Source: Micrasema longulum | Taxonomy: Eukaryota; Arthropoda; Insecta; Trichoptera; Brachycentridae | NCBI GenBank assembly: GCA_022494885.1 | Contig: JAGVSM010000920.1 | Span: 1-64,000, forward strand | Length of the DNA stretch: 64,000 nucleotides | Reading direction: 5' to 3' | Shown here: piece by piece, positions 54,476 to 64,000 of the stretch | Position numbering within the stretch: the stretch's first letter is position 1 | Layout of the letters: every line of letters starts with the position of its first letter | The notes under the pieces: model-generated | The model's input: the letters and a program-made list of their open reading frames with translations, nothing else | Told to the model about the DNA's origin: nothing | Database searches by the model: none | Translations under genes and position numbers: made by a program

Positions 54476-55249
54476 CCATGTACCTTAATATTAGTAAATG
54501 CCTGAAAATATTTCTTGATTTATTAATTTTTTTTAATTTTCTTTCACAAGTTTTTTTTACGAATCCCATATTTTATTCTTTTATGATACCATTTTACCCC
54601 GAATAACTCAACTGCCGCTCTGTTTAAACAAGTTCCTTTTACGTGTTAAATGTTCACACCGGTAATAACGTGTCGCTAGTTGATTTCTAATAATTGAATT
54701 CGCGTCTTACTTACAAAACTGTTAAATTAACTGTACTATAACATTCGAAATAATTATAACAGCTTAATTAAGTACCATTGAAATTAACGACCACTAAAGT
54801 ATTATAATTTGGACATTCAGAAGCTTAAAGAAAATCAGTCATTGAATATTGTTCCACTGTTGTAAATATGCATAATATAATAGTGAATCGCGTATTTTAA
54901 TGATTTAAACGGAAACCACAGAGTTCATTATTTTAAAAATCAGTTGAGTAAAATATCGAAAAGAAAACTTCAGTGATTATGAGGCTGCTAAAGTGTTTTC
55001 CTAGTATTTATCGGCTTGCCCCCACATCTGAGGACTTAATACCCGTATGCAGAGACAAACCTTAAGGTGAGGAAAGTACATTCTATTTATTTATTTATTT
55101 ATTATCATTATATTACATACACAAAATTATAATTTATGTAAAGTTGCTTTGACTGTCTAACTAGGGTTATTTACCCCGTTCTAAGACAGTAAAAAAAATA
55201 TAAAAAACAGTAATCAATTTATAGAAACAGTTATAAAGATACAGGACAA
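54476..55249. other. AT-rich DNA with (TTTA)n at 55083-55108
   Basis: No gene is recognised; one tetranucleotide microsatellite. Confidence 0.4.
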
Positions 55250-55480
55250 AGTGAAAAACAAAGTAAAAAATGGAGTAAAAACATGGTAAAAAATGTAGTA
55301 AACACATAGTAAAATGTTTTAAAAACATAGTAAAATTGCAGTAAAAACATAGTAAAAATGTAGTAAAAACATAATTAAAATGTAGTAAAAACATAGTTAA
55401 AAATGTAGTAAAAAAACGTCGCAAAAAAAAAGATAAAAAAGAAGTAATAAATGCAGTGAAAACATAGTAAAAACCATGAA
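55250..55480 (+). repeat. Minisatellite, GTAAAAACATAGTAAAAATG-type units
   Basis: About ten diverged units of roughly 20-22 bp (AGTAAAAACATA / GTAAAAATGT) run across this stretch. The long minus-strand open frame over it (55167-55652) is a product of the repeat and not a gene. Confidence 0.8.
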
Positions 55481-56119
55481 AATATATAAATATGTCTATA
55501 AAAATGGCCATTAGATTTTTATATTCGACATGACCCATAACAAGGCTACGGATAGTAGCAAGAAGCACCTTTCGGTATTCATAGAGAGAGGCAAACAGGC
55601 CCGACCATGGGATGTATTCAGAAGATTCATTTGGATATCCACAGCAGAACAAAGTATAATAACAATGTTCAAAAACAATAATTTTTCATTAAATTTACTA
55701 CGACCCGATAAAAACTGAAAAGTGCAGTGATCAGGAATACCCCAAAAAGATTTTAAGTGATTTTAAAAGAAAGGTTACCATTCCTGAAGGGAAAGATTCG
55801 CATCGCGATTGCTAAGCAACAAGAAGAGCATTTAAAGTTTAAAAAAATATAAATCTGATTAAGACATTCCCTTAGTATTATATTATATTAATATTTTAAC
55901 TGCAAAATGAGAAAATAAAAAAAAAAAATATTAGCCATTTAAAAAGTTTTTGATCTCTTGCAAAATTGTAGGTGTAATTTGTAAAATTAAATAATCAATG
56001 TATATAAATAATAATAAGAACCATCATTTACTTTAACACAGACACTAGACTTAAAATGTAAAAGAGGAATATTGTTATTAACAAAATCAGTTTTTTTTCA
56101 AATAAATAAATAACTGTAA
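55481..56119. other. AT-rich DNA, nothing recognised
   Basis: No supported feature. Confidence 0.4.
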
Positions 56120-56160
56120 TTAGGCCTCCTGGCTTGTTGTGGTGCAAAAAAAAAAAAAAT
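56120..56160 (+). mobile_element. SINE B 3' tail
   Basis: TAGGCCTCCTGGCTTGTTGT, GGTGCA and A14. It matches the 3' ends at 24150 and 38550. Confidence 0.65.
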
Positions 56161-56436
56161 GAAAATAACACATAACCTCAGTGTGCATTTATTTGTTCTG
56201 CTGTGATAATCTACGAAATTCAATTGTGATATTTAAATGTTTACTGTTTTTTATCACAAAAATGAATAAATTGAATTCCTTTTGTTATAACGGATGTCGT
56301 ATGTAAAGTAGTGCTGTGAAGCTTAATTACGTTTTTATAATTTAAGTAGGGTAAACACTATCAAATACCTTCTAAAACCATCAACGGGTCATTAAAATCC
56401 CATAAATAGTATTTATGGTATAAAATTGAATGCTTC

Positions 56437-56640
56437 CTAACAATCCCGAAAGAGATTTGTGATATTTCCAAATGTACGTAGAACTGCTGAAGGCCTAGTG
56501 GAATATGGACACAATAAATTATGGCCATTTAATTGTACGCCGGTATTACGTTTACGACGGAGCATTTTGGTTCGAATCTCGTCTAAGTATCGTAAATACA
56601 CATCGTTAGCATACACTGCTGCCATCTATAAATCTGGTAC
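56437..56640 (-). CDS. Small ATG-initiated frame, unknown
   Basis: Minus-strand frame of 62 codons: MAAVYANDVYLRYLDEIRTK, MLRRKRNTGVQLNGHNLLCP, YSTRPSAVLRTFGNI. Its amino-acid make-up is more protein-like than the usual chance frames here. It matches no family I recognise and no other repeat in the window. It could be a short exon or an eroded transposon piece. Confidence 0.25.
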
Positions 56641-57039
56641 TATTCAGAAAAAGAAAGAATAATTGACGCATAAATCATGGAGTTACCACACTTTGGCCGG
56701 AGCAATACACTATAGTTGCTTATTGTTTGTCGGGAAAACACAGTATAAGCTTGTACGCCAGTTTCAGCGAGAACATAGACACAGTTGTGATTGTTTGATC
56801 CAGTATAATTTTTTAAGTTTTATAAAATTGTGAATTAACTTTATATTTTTATGAGAAATATAAGAGTATTTAAGCTATTGTTCTTAAGGAATTAAAAATT
56901 TATTGTGTCATGTATTCTCATACAACGATATTCTGTTATTTTTTCCTCCCTTCTGTATCCCTAATAAATATAAATAAAAAATAAATTAAATATGCGAAAA
57001 AAAATACATGTAAAGGAGACAAAACTTTAAAAAAAATCC
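56641..57039. other. No recognised feature
   Basis: 56690-56790 is slightly GC-richer. No shared repeat is seen. Confidence 0.35.
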
Positions 57040-57450
57040 ATTTTATATTCTTCTTCTTCGGCCTGTAGCCATCCACTCCTGAACGTAAACCTCCTTCATC
57101 CTTCTCCACGCCAAACGGTCTTGGGCTTTTTGCATCCACGCTGTTCTTGCATGCTTCACAATATCATCTCTCCAGCGGAGTTGGGGTTGCCAGGATGGTA
57201 GTAGTCATAAGGCGCCAGCGCAGGAGGCGTTTTGTCCATCTATCATCTGAGCTGCTAGCAACATGACTAGCGCCATTTCAACATTACAACTCTTTCAATA
57301 ATATCCAGCCCTCCTGTTTTAGTTCTTTTGAATTCATTTCTTACTTTATCTCTAAGGTTAGTCCCCAGCATCATTTGATCCATGGCTCTCAGTTAATACG
57401 CACGTTTGTTAGACATATAGTTGAGACCAACATATTCCTTTTATTATTTA
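57040..57450 (-). mobile_element. LINE L3 3' end
   Basis: Minus strand: SDDRWTKRLLRWRL, then after a shift RDDIVKHARTAWMQKAQDRL and AWRRMKEVYVQEWMATGRRR, with a stop and a GAA-rich tail at about 57045-57060. 'W.DDI...A...W...A.DR..W...EAYVQ.W' is the C-terminal signature of a common insect LINE protein. A related plus-strand copy is at 20120-20440. Confidence 0.75.
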
Positions 57451-58589
57451 ACAAAAATTGGAATATAAAAAAAAAAACAAATAATTAAGATCACTGTAAT
57501 AATTCAAATATCTGTAATCGGACACAGTTAACAGTGGCGGTGTATTCCAGCAACAATCATAAGTCTCAACATCGGCAGCTCCTGTCGATAAGTCAACCGC
57601 TACAAACAATAAAGGTGCTTTTAAAGGTTTTTGTGTGGATCTTGTTTAAAAAATAAACAATCTATCAAAAAATACATGTAAAAGCCCGTAGAGCGCGATA
57701 AATTAATGAATAATAAAAAATATAAACAAAATAGTCTGTAAAAAAAAAATGCTCTAGTGTCAAAATACAGCAAAAACAACAATAAAAGTGTTTCTATGAA
57801 GAAAAGTGAGACCACGTTTTCTCGTACCGCGAAACGTAAAATGAACCCGAAATTATGACAATTTTCTTTAGAAAGGCTTATCTTGTAATTAAAACACATG
57901 ACAAGTGTACAAATATTTTAAAGATTATGAAAGATTCGCAGATTTTCTTATCTGTTAAGATACCGCTCGTCTTCGAACTTTCGCTCCAAACTCAAGTGGC
58001 TTCGGTTTTATTAGCGCATAAACTGTCAATCTCTCTCATTTCTTTATAATATTCTTAACAAACCCTTCGCTTCAAAATATTTTGCAGAGAATTTCATTTA
58101 TCTTTTTGATCATAGTCTTTCGCTTTGCTCTTCTCAGGAGAGAACACTTTCCTTTCCTCGACAAAGCACATCATTTTTCAGCTATTCCTTTTCTGTTCAA
58201 GGTGTTTGACTTCAGAATGAGCTACCTTTACATTTAAAAAAAAATGCACCTTCTTAAGCCACCTTCAAGAAATTCCGAAAACATTTCTTAATATCCTTAA
58301 AATCCTGATCTCCCAGGATTTAATTGTTTTTTTTAAATAGATATTTTATTCCTTTTCTTTCCTTGGTTCCTCTTTCTCTCTCCTTTCCAACGCATTATCT
58401 AATTCTTAATTCCCCATCCTTTAATGTTTTACAAAACATAATATACTTTTATTTAAGCGATATGCGCAAGCCTTATCTGCCCATTAAAAACAGCGGTTAT
58501 TTTTTATTAATTAGGTTTTTTTCCATGCATGTATTTTGAGGTATATTTTCGTTTTTTAGTACAAATTTTTGACGAACTCTTCTTTTGAC
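57451..58589. other. No recognised feature
   Basis: 58330-58440 is pyrimidine-rich like the L9 3' UTR, but the match is weak. Confidence 0.35.
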
Positions 58590-59150
58590 TAGAATATATT
58601 ACTTTTAGCAATAAGTCCGCCAAAGTACTTATTCTTTGTACAGAAAGATTTCAATAACATACCAGCTAAATACGATAAAAATGGTATATTATGCACTTGT
58701 ACAGTCATCGCTTTCCTATGGAATAATTGGATGGGGGTAACTTACAACAATCATATAAAACCATTAGAAACTGTTCAAAAATTTATATCAAAAATAATGC
58801 TTCACAAAAATCACACTTTCCGCTCTTTACAATTGTTCCAAGAAGCTAAGCTTTTAGATCTAAAACAAATATATTGTTTTCAATGTTTAAAATATATATT
58901 TAAGAACCAAAATTTATTTACAAGTAATTCAAATAGATCAAGTCAAAGAAGGAATCGTGTGTTAGAAATACTACATTGTGAAATGAAGCTAGCACAGAGA
59001 CATGCATATTTTATAGGCCCAAATATTTTTAATTATTTTTTGACTGATAATATTTCATTGATTCCAAAATTCCAAAATTTTCCTTCTTTTAAAAAACATG
59101 CACTATCTTGGATTCAAACTAAAGATATGAACTCTTTTTTTCTATGATTT
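58590..59150 (+). pseudogene. Jockey/CR1-like LINE, RT C-terminus
   Basis: 58596-58650 resembles the L9 3' tip (AGCAATAAGTCCGCCAAAGT). Then VYYALVQSSLSYGIIGWG runs to a one-base shift near 58731 and continues VTYNNHIKPLETVQKFISKI. It goes on through FQEAKLLDLKQIYCFQCLKY to NIFNYFLTDNISLIPKFQNF. 'SSLSYGI..WG...N.I..L...QK...+' is the conserved RT tail. About 130 codons after the shift are intact, so it is one of the better-kept LINE pieces. Confidence 0.75.
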
Positions 59151-60271
59151 ATTTTGTTGCCCTTTATTAATAAGGAATATTTTTGTGTTTTTTAAAAATA
59201 TTTTTTATTTCATTTTTTACTTACTATAAAAAAATACCATATTATCTTTAACAGAATATTTTATTTTTTCTTTCTCATAAGAAGTAACATATTACACAAA
59301 AATATTATAACTGTCTATTATTTATTATAGAAGCGAAAATTCATTAATATTTTCTTGTAAACCCACGAACAGGCCATGCCTTTGAGGGATTTTTTTTGGT
59401 TACTATTTTTCTATTAATATGTATTTCATTGCTTTGTTACTATGCTTTATTTTTTTTTAATTCTCTGTTTTATTATTATGTTTATTGTAAAAAAACAAAA
59501 AAAACAAAAAATTTAAAAATATGATTCATAGATATCAAAGAAAAATAAATATAAAAGACATTCTATTATATCTACCGTGAAATAAGTATTTTTAAAAGTA
59601 TCTTAGGATTTATAGTCTCACATCAATAAATTAACTATTTGACTAATATTTCTTCTAACGATTGGTGAGTAATGAAACCATTAGGGTTATTGAATTGAAT
59701 TGAAACTTAAGAAGATAATATTATATAATACTATTTTCAATTAATCTGTAAGCATTTTATTGTTTTTGTGACTAATTGTGTTTACAAAGTTCAGTTTTCT
59801 ATAAAATGAAATAGACGCTTTGCAAATTACGTTATTTATGGCTAACGATTAATTTACTTTAAAATGAAAACTATTTTTGTACATTTTGTTAAAAATAAGC
59901 TGAAAATAATTAATAATAAATTTCTTACAATATATTGTCATTTCTTAGCAGGCCTCCATTTTAATTATACAAAATGTAATAAGAAAAATACAGCATTTAC
60001 ATTTGTCCACTTTTATTGGTAAAAATTTAACCAATTTCGTTGAGAACGACATCGTCAGACTGGTCGGAGACTAAACAAATTTTTATGTTAAATACACGTT
60101 AAAGCGGGAGTTTCAATCATTATTTTATGTAATGGGGAAGTTCAGTTATTTTTTATTTTATTTTTTGTGATACTATCAAACAAAGCCAAAAAAAGAAAAA
60201 ATATTTTTTTTTTATCGTATCATCATTGCTGCGATATTTAAGGTTTTGCGTTTTTTCTATTTCTTCACGCG
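59151..60271. other. AT-rich DNA; a weak hammerhead-like motif at 60030-60075
   Basis: The minus strand has ACCAGTCTGACGATG...ACGAAATTGGT. The core is present, but stem II has only two base pairs and stem I is not closed. Confidence 0.25.
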
Positions 60272-60382
60272 TGACGTCACTAGTTCCCATCGGTGAGTTG
60301 TCCAGATTAGTGAGTTGACCTCCCAGAAACGGGAAATCTATCCCAAAACTCATTGGTTGACTAAGAGGAACTTGTGACGTCA
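60272..60382. repeat. Short inverted-repeat element bounded by TGACGTCAC
   Basis: 60272-60287 (TGACGTCACTAGTTCC) and 60367-60382 (reverse complement TGACGTCACAAGTTCC) differ at one base. The inside matches family R at 23235. It could be a tiny MITE. The TGACGTCA core is also the cAMP-response-element palindrome, so regulatory use is conceivable but unsupported. Confidence 0.6.
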
Positions 60383-60647
60383 TTTAAAGTTCATTTATAT
60401 TGAAATGATTTTTATTAATTTTTCATACATGTTAGAGATACGTCACCGTACTAAAATAAATCATTTGTTTTTTACCGCGTGTAAGAAAACCCTTTTTTTA
60501 TCTGATTACTCGTAGCTCTGAATTTATTCATTGTGGAAATAAACAAATCAAATAAAATTAATATAAGTATTATGTATTGTGGTAATAATTATGCGTATAT
60601 AAGTCCATTACATTTCTTTACATTCAAACAATACTTATCTTTTATAA

Positions 60648-61025
60648 TATTACAACAGAGATGGAGAATACTTTACAGAATGGAATGTGAAAGTCATTAA
60701 TTTTTAACAGATAAAAGATCTGAATTCAGCCAGATGAATCTCACCATCAATAAAGGTTTTACCTGTTTTACTTCACAAAGGTCATCAGATGGAAGAGTTG
60801 AGGAAATTCGGATATTCAATAATAGGCAGAATCGTAAATGTTATACAGTGTGTTAAGTGGTCATTCAAACCAGTTAGTAACAAGTCATAATTCCTTTAAA
60901 TGTATAGACTTCAAAATTCTCTCCTCAAAAAAGGTTTTCCTCACTTTTACAATAAATTTCAATCTTCATAACTCTCTTTGGAGTCATTTATATCTAGCCA
61001 TATCTACAAATATTTTGATATGGTG
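60648..61025. repeat. Family M, shortened fold-back copy
   Basis: A plus-oriented end (ATTACAACAGAGATGGAGAA, GGAATGTGAAAGTC) is followed by minus-oriented inner part and arm: AATCTCACCATCAATAAAGG, GGTCATCAGATGG, AACCAGTTAGTAACAAGTCA, CCTCACTTTTACAATAAATT, AGCCATATCTACAAATATTT. Confidence 0.7.
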
Positions 61026-61099
61026 AAAATATTATTTATTTAATTATTAACGGACACTGTCCATGTATACAATTTATGAGAATTAAATATTACAAAAAA

Positions 61100-61735
61100 A
61101 TAATAGTTTAAAACATTTAAAAAAAGAAGCATTGACAAACCTAAGGGACATCAAGACAAGATCTGGACTATTTATTTAGTGCTCGTTTAAATCTAGGTAA
61201 ACATTTACCAAAAAAGTTCAGATCTTGTCTTGAGTTAACAATTCGATAAATACGGGTCATTGGAGAATTAAAGTCGTAGTTTGTTCTATGCCGATCGATG
61301 AACAGTACTTCATTGTTTCTCAACCTACGAGTCGAAATATTGAATTTTATTTACCCCAGTAATGACGGAACCTCGATTATTACGGAACCATTTAGTATGC
61401 CATTAGTATGAATCAATATTAGTTCTACGTTTTTGTAGACTAGAAATATTTAACATTGATTCTTTATCAGCATAAGAATAATTACCTCTCTCTAGTCCAA
61501 GCATCCATGCGACTTTTCGAAGCAAGCGATGTTGGACTGATTCAATGTGATTTATGCGATTGACATAGAATGGAGACCAGACCACGGAGGCATATTCAAG
61601 AATAGGGCGAACAGTTGAGCAATAAACAGTTTTGATTGTGCGGACATTAGTAAAATCAGAGGATATTCTGTTAATGAAGCCAAGAAATTTCACTGATTTA
61701 TTTACTGTATTATCTTTATTATAAAACAAATAAAA
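61100..61735 (-). pseudogene. Jockey-like LINE L6, RT thumb and C-terminus
   Basis: The minus frame encodes NKSVKFLGFINRISSDFTNV, RTIKTVYCSTVRPILEYASV, VWSPFYVNRINHIESVQHRL and LRKVAWMLGLERG. The 'LEYAS.VWSP.Y...I..IE.VQ' block is diagnostic of Jockey-type RT tails. Downstream coding is broken by stops after RRTNIDS. An A-rich stretch near 61080-61130 may be the 3' end. A perfect 15-bp inverted repeat lies in the terminal part. Confidence 0.8.
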
Positions 61736-61874
61736 TGTTCAAGTTGCTCTTGTGAGGCAAATAAACAAGAAGGTAGGTAAAACTTTGTAAGTATGGTATT
61801 GTTTTGCATTCACAAAAACTGTTTTTTATGATTTTACACTTCTCTTATATCTTACACTAGGTGATGAATTTAAA

Positions 61875-62114
61875 ATGAGAACACCCCCTTTCAGTTATTT
61901 TATGCTTTCAAAGCATCTGCCTAAACGACATAAAGATAGAGTAAGCTTTGGCGTTCTGAGCATTACCCAACAAAAATGTCGGATTAAAATAGGGAACAAA
62001 AACGAAGTACTAGAGAAGAAAAGAAAATATACTGTAAAGTACGTTATACATGAAGCAGAAAAGCACGAAATCCGTCAGAATTTTGTACTAAGAGGTATGT
62101 TCGTAGACAAGTAG
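61875..62114 (+). CDS. 79-codon frame, unknown
   Basis: Reads RTPPFSYFMLSKHLPKRHKD...KRKYTVKYVIHEAEKHEIRQ...LRGMFVDK. It is basic, with no recognised domain or signal peptide. There is no supporting promoter or splice evidence. It may be chance or a fragment of a transposon gene. Confidence 0.2.
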   Translation: MRTPPFSYFMLSKHLPKRHKDRVSFGVLSITQQKCRIKIGNKNEVLEKKRKYTVKYVIHEAEKHEIRQNFVLRGMFVDK

Positions 62115-62252
62115 TCGGGAAAGCTATTTAATTTTTATCTGACACTTTTGGCCTTACGGCATACTGGTGAAATATGAATAGGAATACCATCCATACCATA
62201 ATTTTAATTTCATGAAAACCTTTTCACATTATATTCATGTAAGCACGAAGAC

Positions 62253-62400
62253 AGGCGCCGTGGCGTATTTGGTTAGACGCTATCTGTAAAACTGGCGTCG
62301 CGGTTTCGATTCCCGCCAGTTGGAAGAAAAAAATCCAAGGAAGATTTTTTCCTCAATTGATCTGGGTGTTGTGGAATTTTTATTACCTACATTACCTGGT
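62253..62400 (+). mobile_element. SINE C
   Basis: Head AGGCGCCGTGGCGTATTTGG, TTAGACGC, GTAAAACTGGCGTCGCGG, TTTCGATTCCCGCCAG (good B box), then GAAGAAAAAAATCC and a tail with ATCTGGGTGTTGTGG. It is the most complete copy of this family here; 3' limit approximate. Confidence 0.7.
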
Positions 62401-63077
62401 CTACATGTTTTAATTAGCAATTCACAGTGATTATTGAGGCTTTGAGATTTTTTGAATTTTGAATCCCAATTTTTATCTTGATTCTTCACACATTTTGTGG
62501 GAAGGTCGGACATAATGACTGTCCACATTTTGGAGAGATTCTCAGCTTTACTAGTTGAGCGACACTGGTGAAAAGCGTGTAAATATACATCAAATATACA
62601 CAAAATTGTGATGGATTTGATCTGTATTTATTTGTTTGGCTCACTTTTTTCATTGTCTCACGACAATGCACAGAGCGTGGCTGTCAACCAATAAAGACAC
62701 AATTTAATTTTTCTTTATAATTACATTTGATTTTTTTTTAAATCTTTGAAATCTGTTGATACATTAAGTGATGACTTTTTTTTATTTTAAATGAAAAATT
62801 GGACATTTTTTCCATTCCTCACAAAAGGACGTTACAATGGCAAAATTAAAAAAAAAATACAACTTCATAATTTAAATGAATAAGAGAAATATTTCTTGGT
62901 TAGTTTTTTATCTTTGTTAAGGTTGATATATTTTTGTCTAGCTTTTCACAGGGTTTATGAATTTGTCATCGATTGGTCGAAGATATTTAAATGTGTTACT
63001 TTCAACTTTAATAAATCTGGTTATTTCATCATCATTATTTTCCTATCCGCGCACTCGCATTTGTATACAAACTACAG
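62401..63077. other. No recognised feature
   Basis: No shared repeat or credible coding segment. Confidence 0.35.
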
Positions 63078-63258
63078 TAAATCTCGATAATTTTTTGGTT
63101 CATGAATGTAAAATTATCAGTCTTACGATCTAAGTGCCAGTTTTGGGTCTAAAATAGTATATCACTCCTTTTTTAATAAATGTTTCCTGTCAACCATTTC
63201 GGTAATTAGACCTAAGAGCTCTTGTATTGCAGGCAAACGTGCCTAATGGACTATGTTT
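63078..63258 (-). mobile_element. SINE A, without (GAT)n end
   Basis: Plus-strand order: ATCGAG-type, TCATGAATGTAAAATTATCA, GTCTTACGATCTAAGTGCCA, TTTCCTGTCAACCATTTCGG, CTCTTGTATTGCAGGCAAAC. Read on the minus strand this is head to body, truncated in the body. Confidence 0.75.
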
Positions 63259-63259
63259 G

Positions 63260-63680
63260 AATATGGCAAAAACCTTTGTTTAAGGGGCAACATTACACAC
63301 GTACTATCATTCACCATTCTGCATATGTTCAAACAGCAATAATAAATTGTTGATTTAACTTATAAAATAATTATATAAAAATAATAAGTATTTTCAGGCG
63401 TTGTCTAGTAGGTAAAAATATTGAACTTGATGCGTCTCACCTATACCAATAAATGTATAAACAGTATTACTTCACAAAAGTCAACAAATAGAAGAATTAA
63501 AGACATATGGATGGTTCAACATAGGCAAAATAATAAATGTTACTTAGTGTAAAGTGGCATTTAAAACCAGCCAAAAACAGGTTATGGGCCCTGTAAATGC
63601 TTAGACTTCCATTATCTCCTCTCAGAAATGTTTTCCCTATCTATAGCGATGTACTTGAAATATTGTTGAGAAGATTTTTC
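63260..63680. repeat. Family M fold-back copy
   Basis: The plus-oriented arm tip (GGGGCAACATTACACACGTA, TCATTCACCATTCTGC) is followed by the minus-oriented inner part and arm: GCGTTGTCTAGTAGG, CAAAAGTCAACAAATAGAAG, AAACCAGCCAAAAACAGG, GGGCCCTGTAAATGC, TGTTTTCCCTATCTATAG. Confidence 0.7.
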
Positions 63681-64000
63681 GTTAACTTTGTTGATCCATA
63701 TAAAACGGGCCAAGATAAGTTTTTTATCCTGATTCTCATTTAATACAGGATATGTTACAAAAACCACGCCTGAAATCTCATCCGGTTAATGTTATTTTTT
63801 TGCAATCACGTTGAGATTACTCGAGAAGCTAACAGCATCATAAAAATGGAAACAGAAAATGGATACATCCGCTGTAAAAAGACAGTCAAATTATTTATCT
63901 AAGACAGCGTAATTTGTATTGTTAAAATGATAATTTAATAAAATGTTTATAACGTTTAAAGAACTAGGCTGCATAAATTTTAAGTCATATTAAATCGGTG
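63681..64000. other. No recognised feature
   Basis: AT-rich window end, no supported feature. Confidence 0.35.

Noticed and set aside
55167..55652. 161-codon minus-strand open frame
   Set aside because: It is a by-product of the AT-rich minisatellite and has a highly biased composition.
60030..60075. Another hammerhead ribozyme
   Set aside because: The core is present, but stem II has only two base pairs and stem I is not closed; too weak to list as an RNA.
1..64000. Endogenous virus or retrovirus-like (LTR) element
   Set aside because: All polymerase pieces have LINE-type C-terminal tails. No gag, protease, integrase, envelope or long terminal repeats were seen.
1..64000. Bacterial operon or defence system
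   Set aside because: There are no ribosome-binding sites or long adjacent genes. Base composition and repeats are those of a eukaryote.

Overview
The window looks like a stretch of arthropod (most likely insect) nuclear DNA. It is very AT-rich, has no operon-like coding, no rRNA, no credible functional tRNA and no complete host gene. It is packed with old, broken transposable elements. The LINE families, the tRNA-headed SINEs ending in (GAT)n, the Helitron helicase relic and the many short inverted-repeat elements all fit an insect genome. I cannot name the order or species from sequence alone. All family names used here (LINE-A, L2 to L10, SINE A to D, family M, E, H, R) are my own labels for repeats seen within this window.

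Layout. 1-1690: a LINE (LINE-A, minus strand) split by a second LINE (L9), itself split by a third fragment (L10). 1997-2940: family M fold-back repeats. 3191-4590: SINE A, then a second LINE-A copy. 4600-8840: mostly featureless AT-rich DNA with a 46-bp tandem repeat and SINE scraps. 8842-10585: a 5'-truncated R1-like LINE with an RNase H domain, poly(A), 12-bp target-site duplications and a SINE as host site. 10603-10945: a coding-like minus-strand segment that could be a host exon. 11-21 kb: SINE A, M, LINE-A and LINE L3/L4 fragments. 21-29 kb: sparse, with one near-complete SINE A. 29-34 kb: dense inverted-repeat elements carrying hammerhead-ribozyme-like motifs, LINE 3' ends and a Helitron helicase fragment. 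34-44 kb: SINE D and SINE A copies, a Jockey-like LINE interrupted by SINE B, and other LINE tails. 45-48.4 kb: two MITEs and a LINE with a textbook 5' inversion and 11-bp target-site duplications. 49-54 kb: a LINE split by SINE A, an RNase H fragment and a GC-rich island. 55-64 kb: a minisatellite, LINE C-termini, fold-back repeats and SINEs.

How the parts relate. The nesting gives a relative order of insertions. tRNA-headed SINEs sit inside LINEs (49.6 kb, 38.4 kb), a LINE sits inside a SINE (8.85 kb), and a LINE sits inside a fold-back element (47.5 kb). I see no undescribed gene system. The best leads are the hammerhead-like motifs, the fold-back family M, the twin-primed LINE, and two or three candidate host exons or promoters that only comparative or RNA data could confirm.
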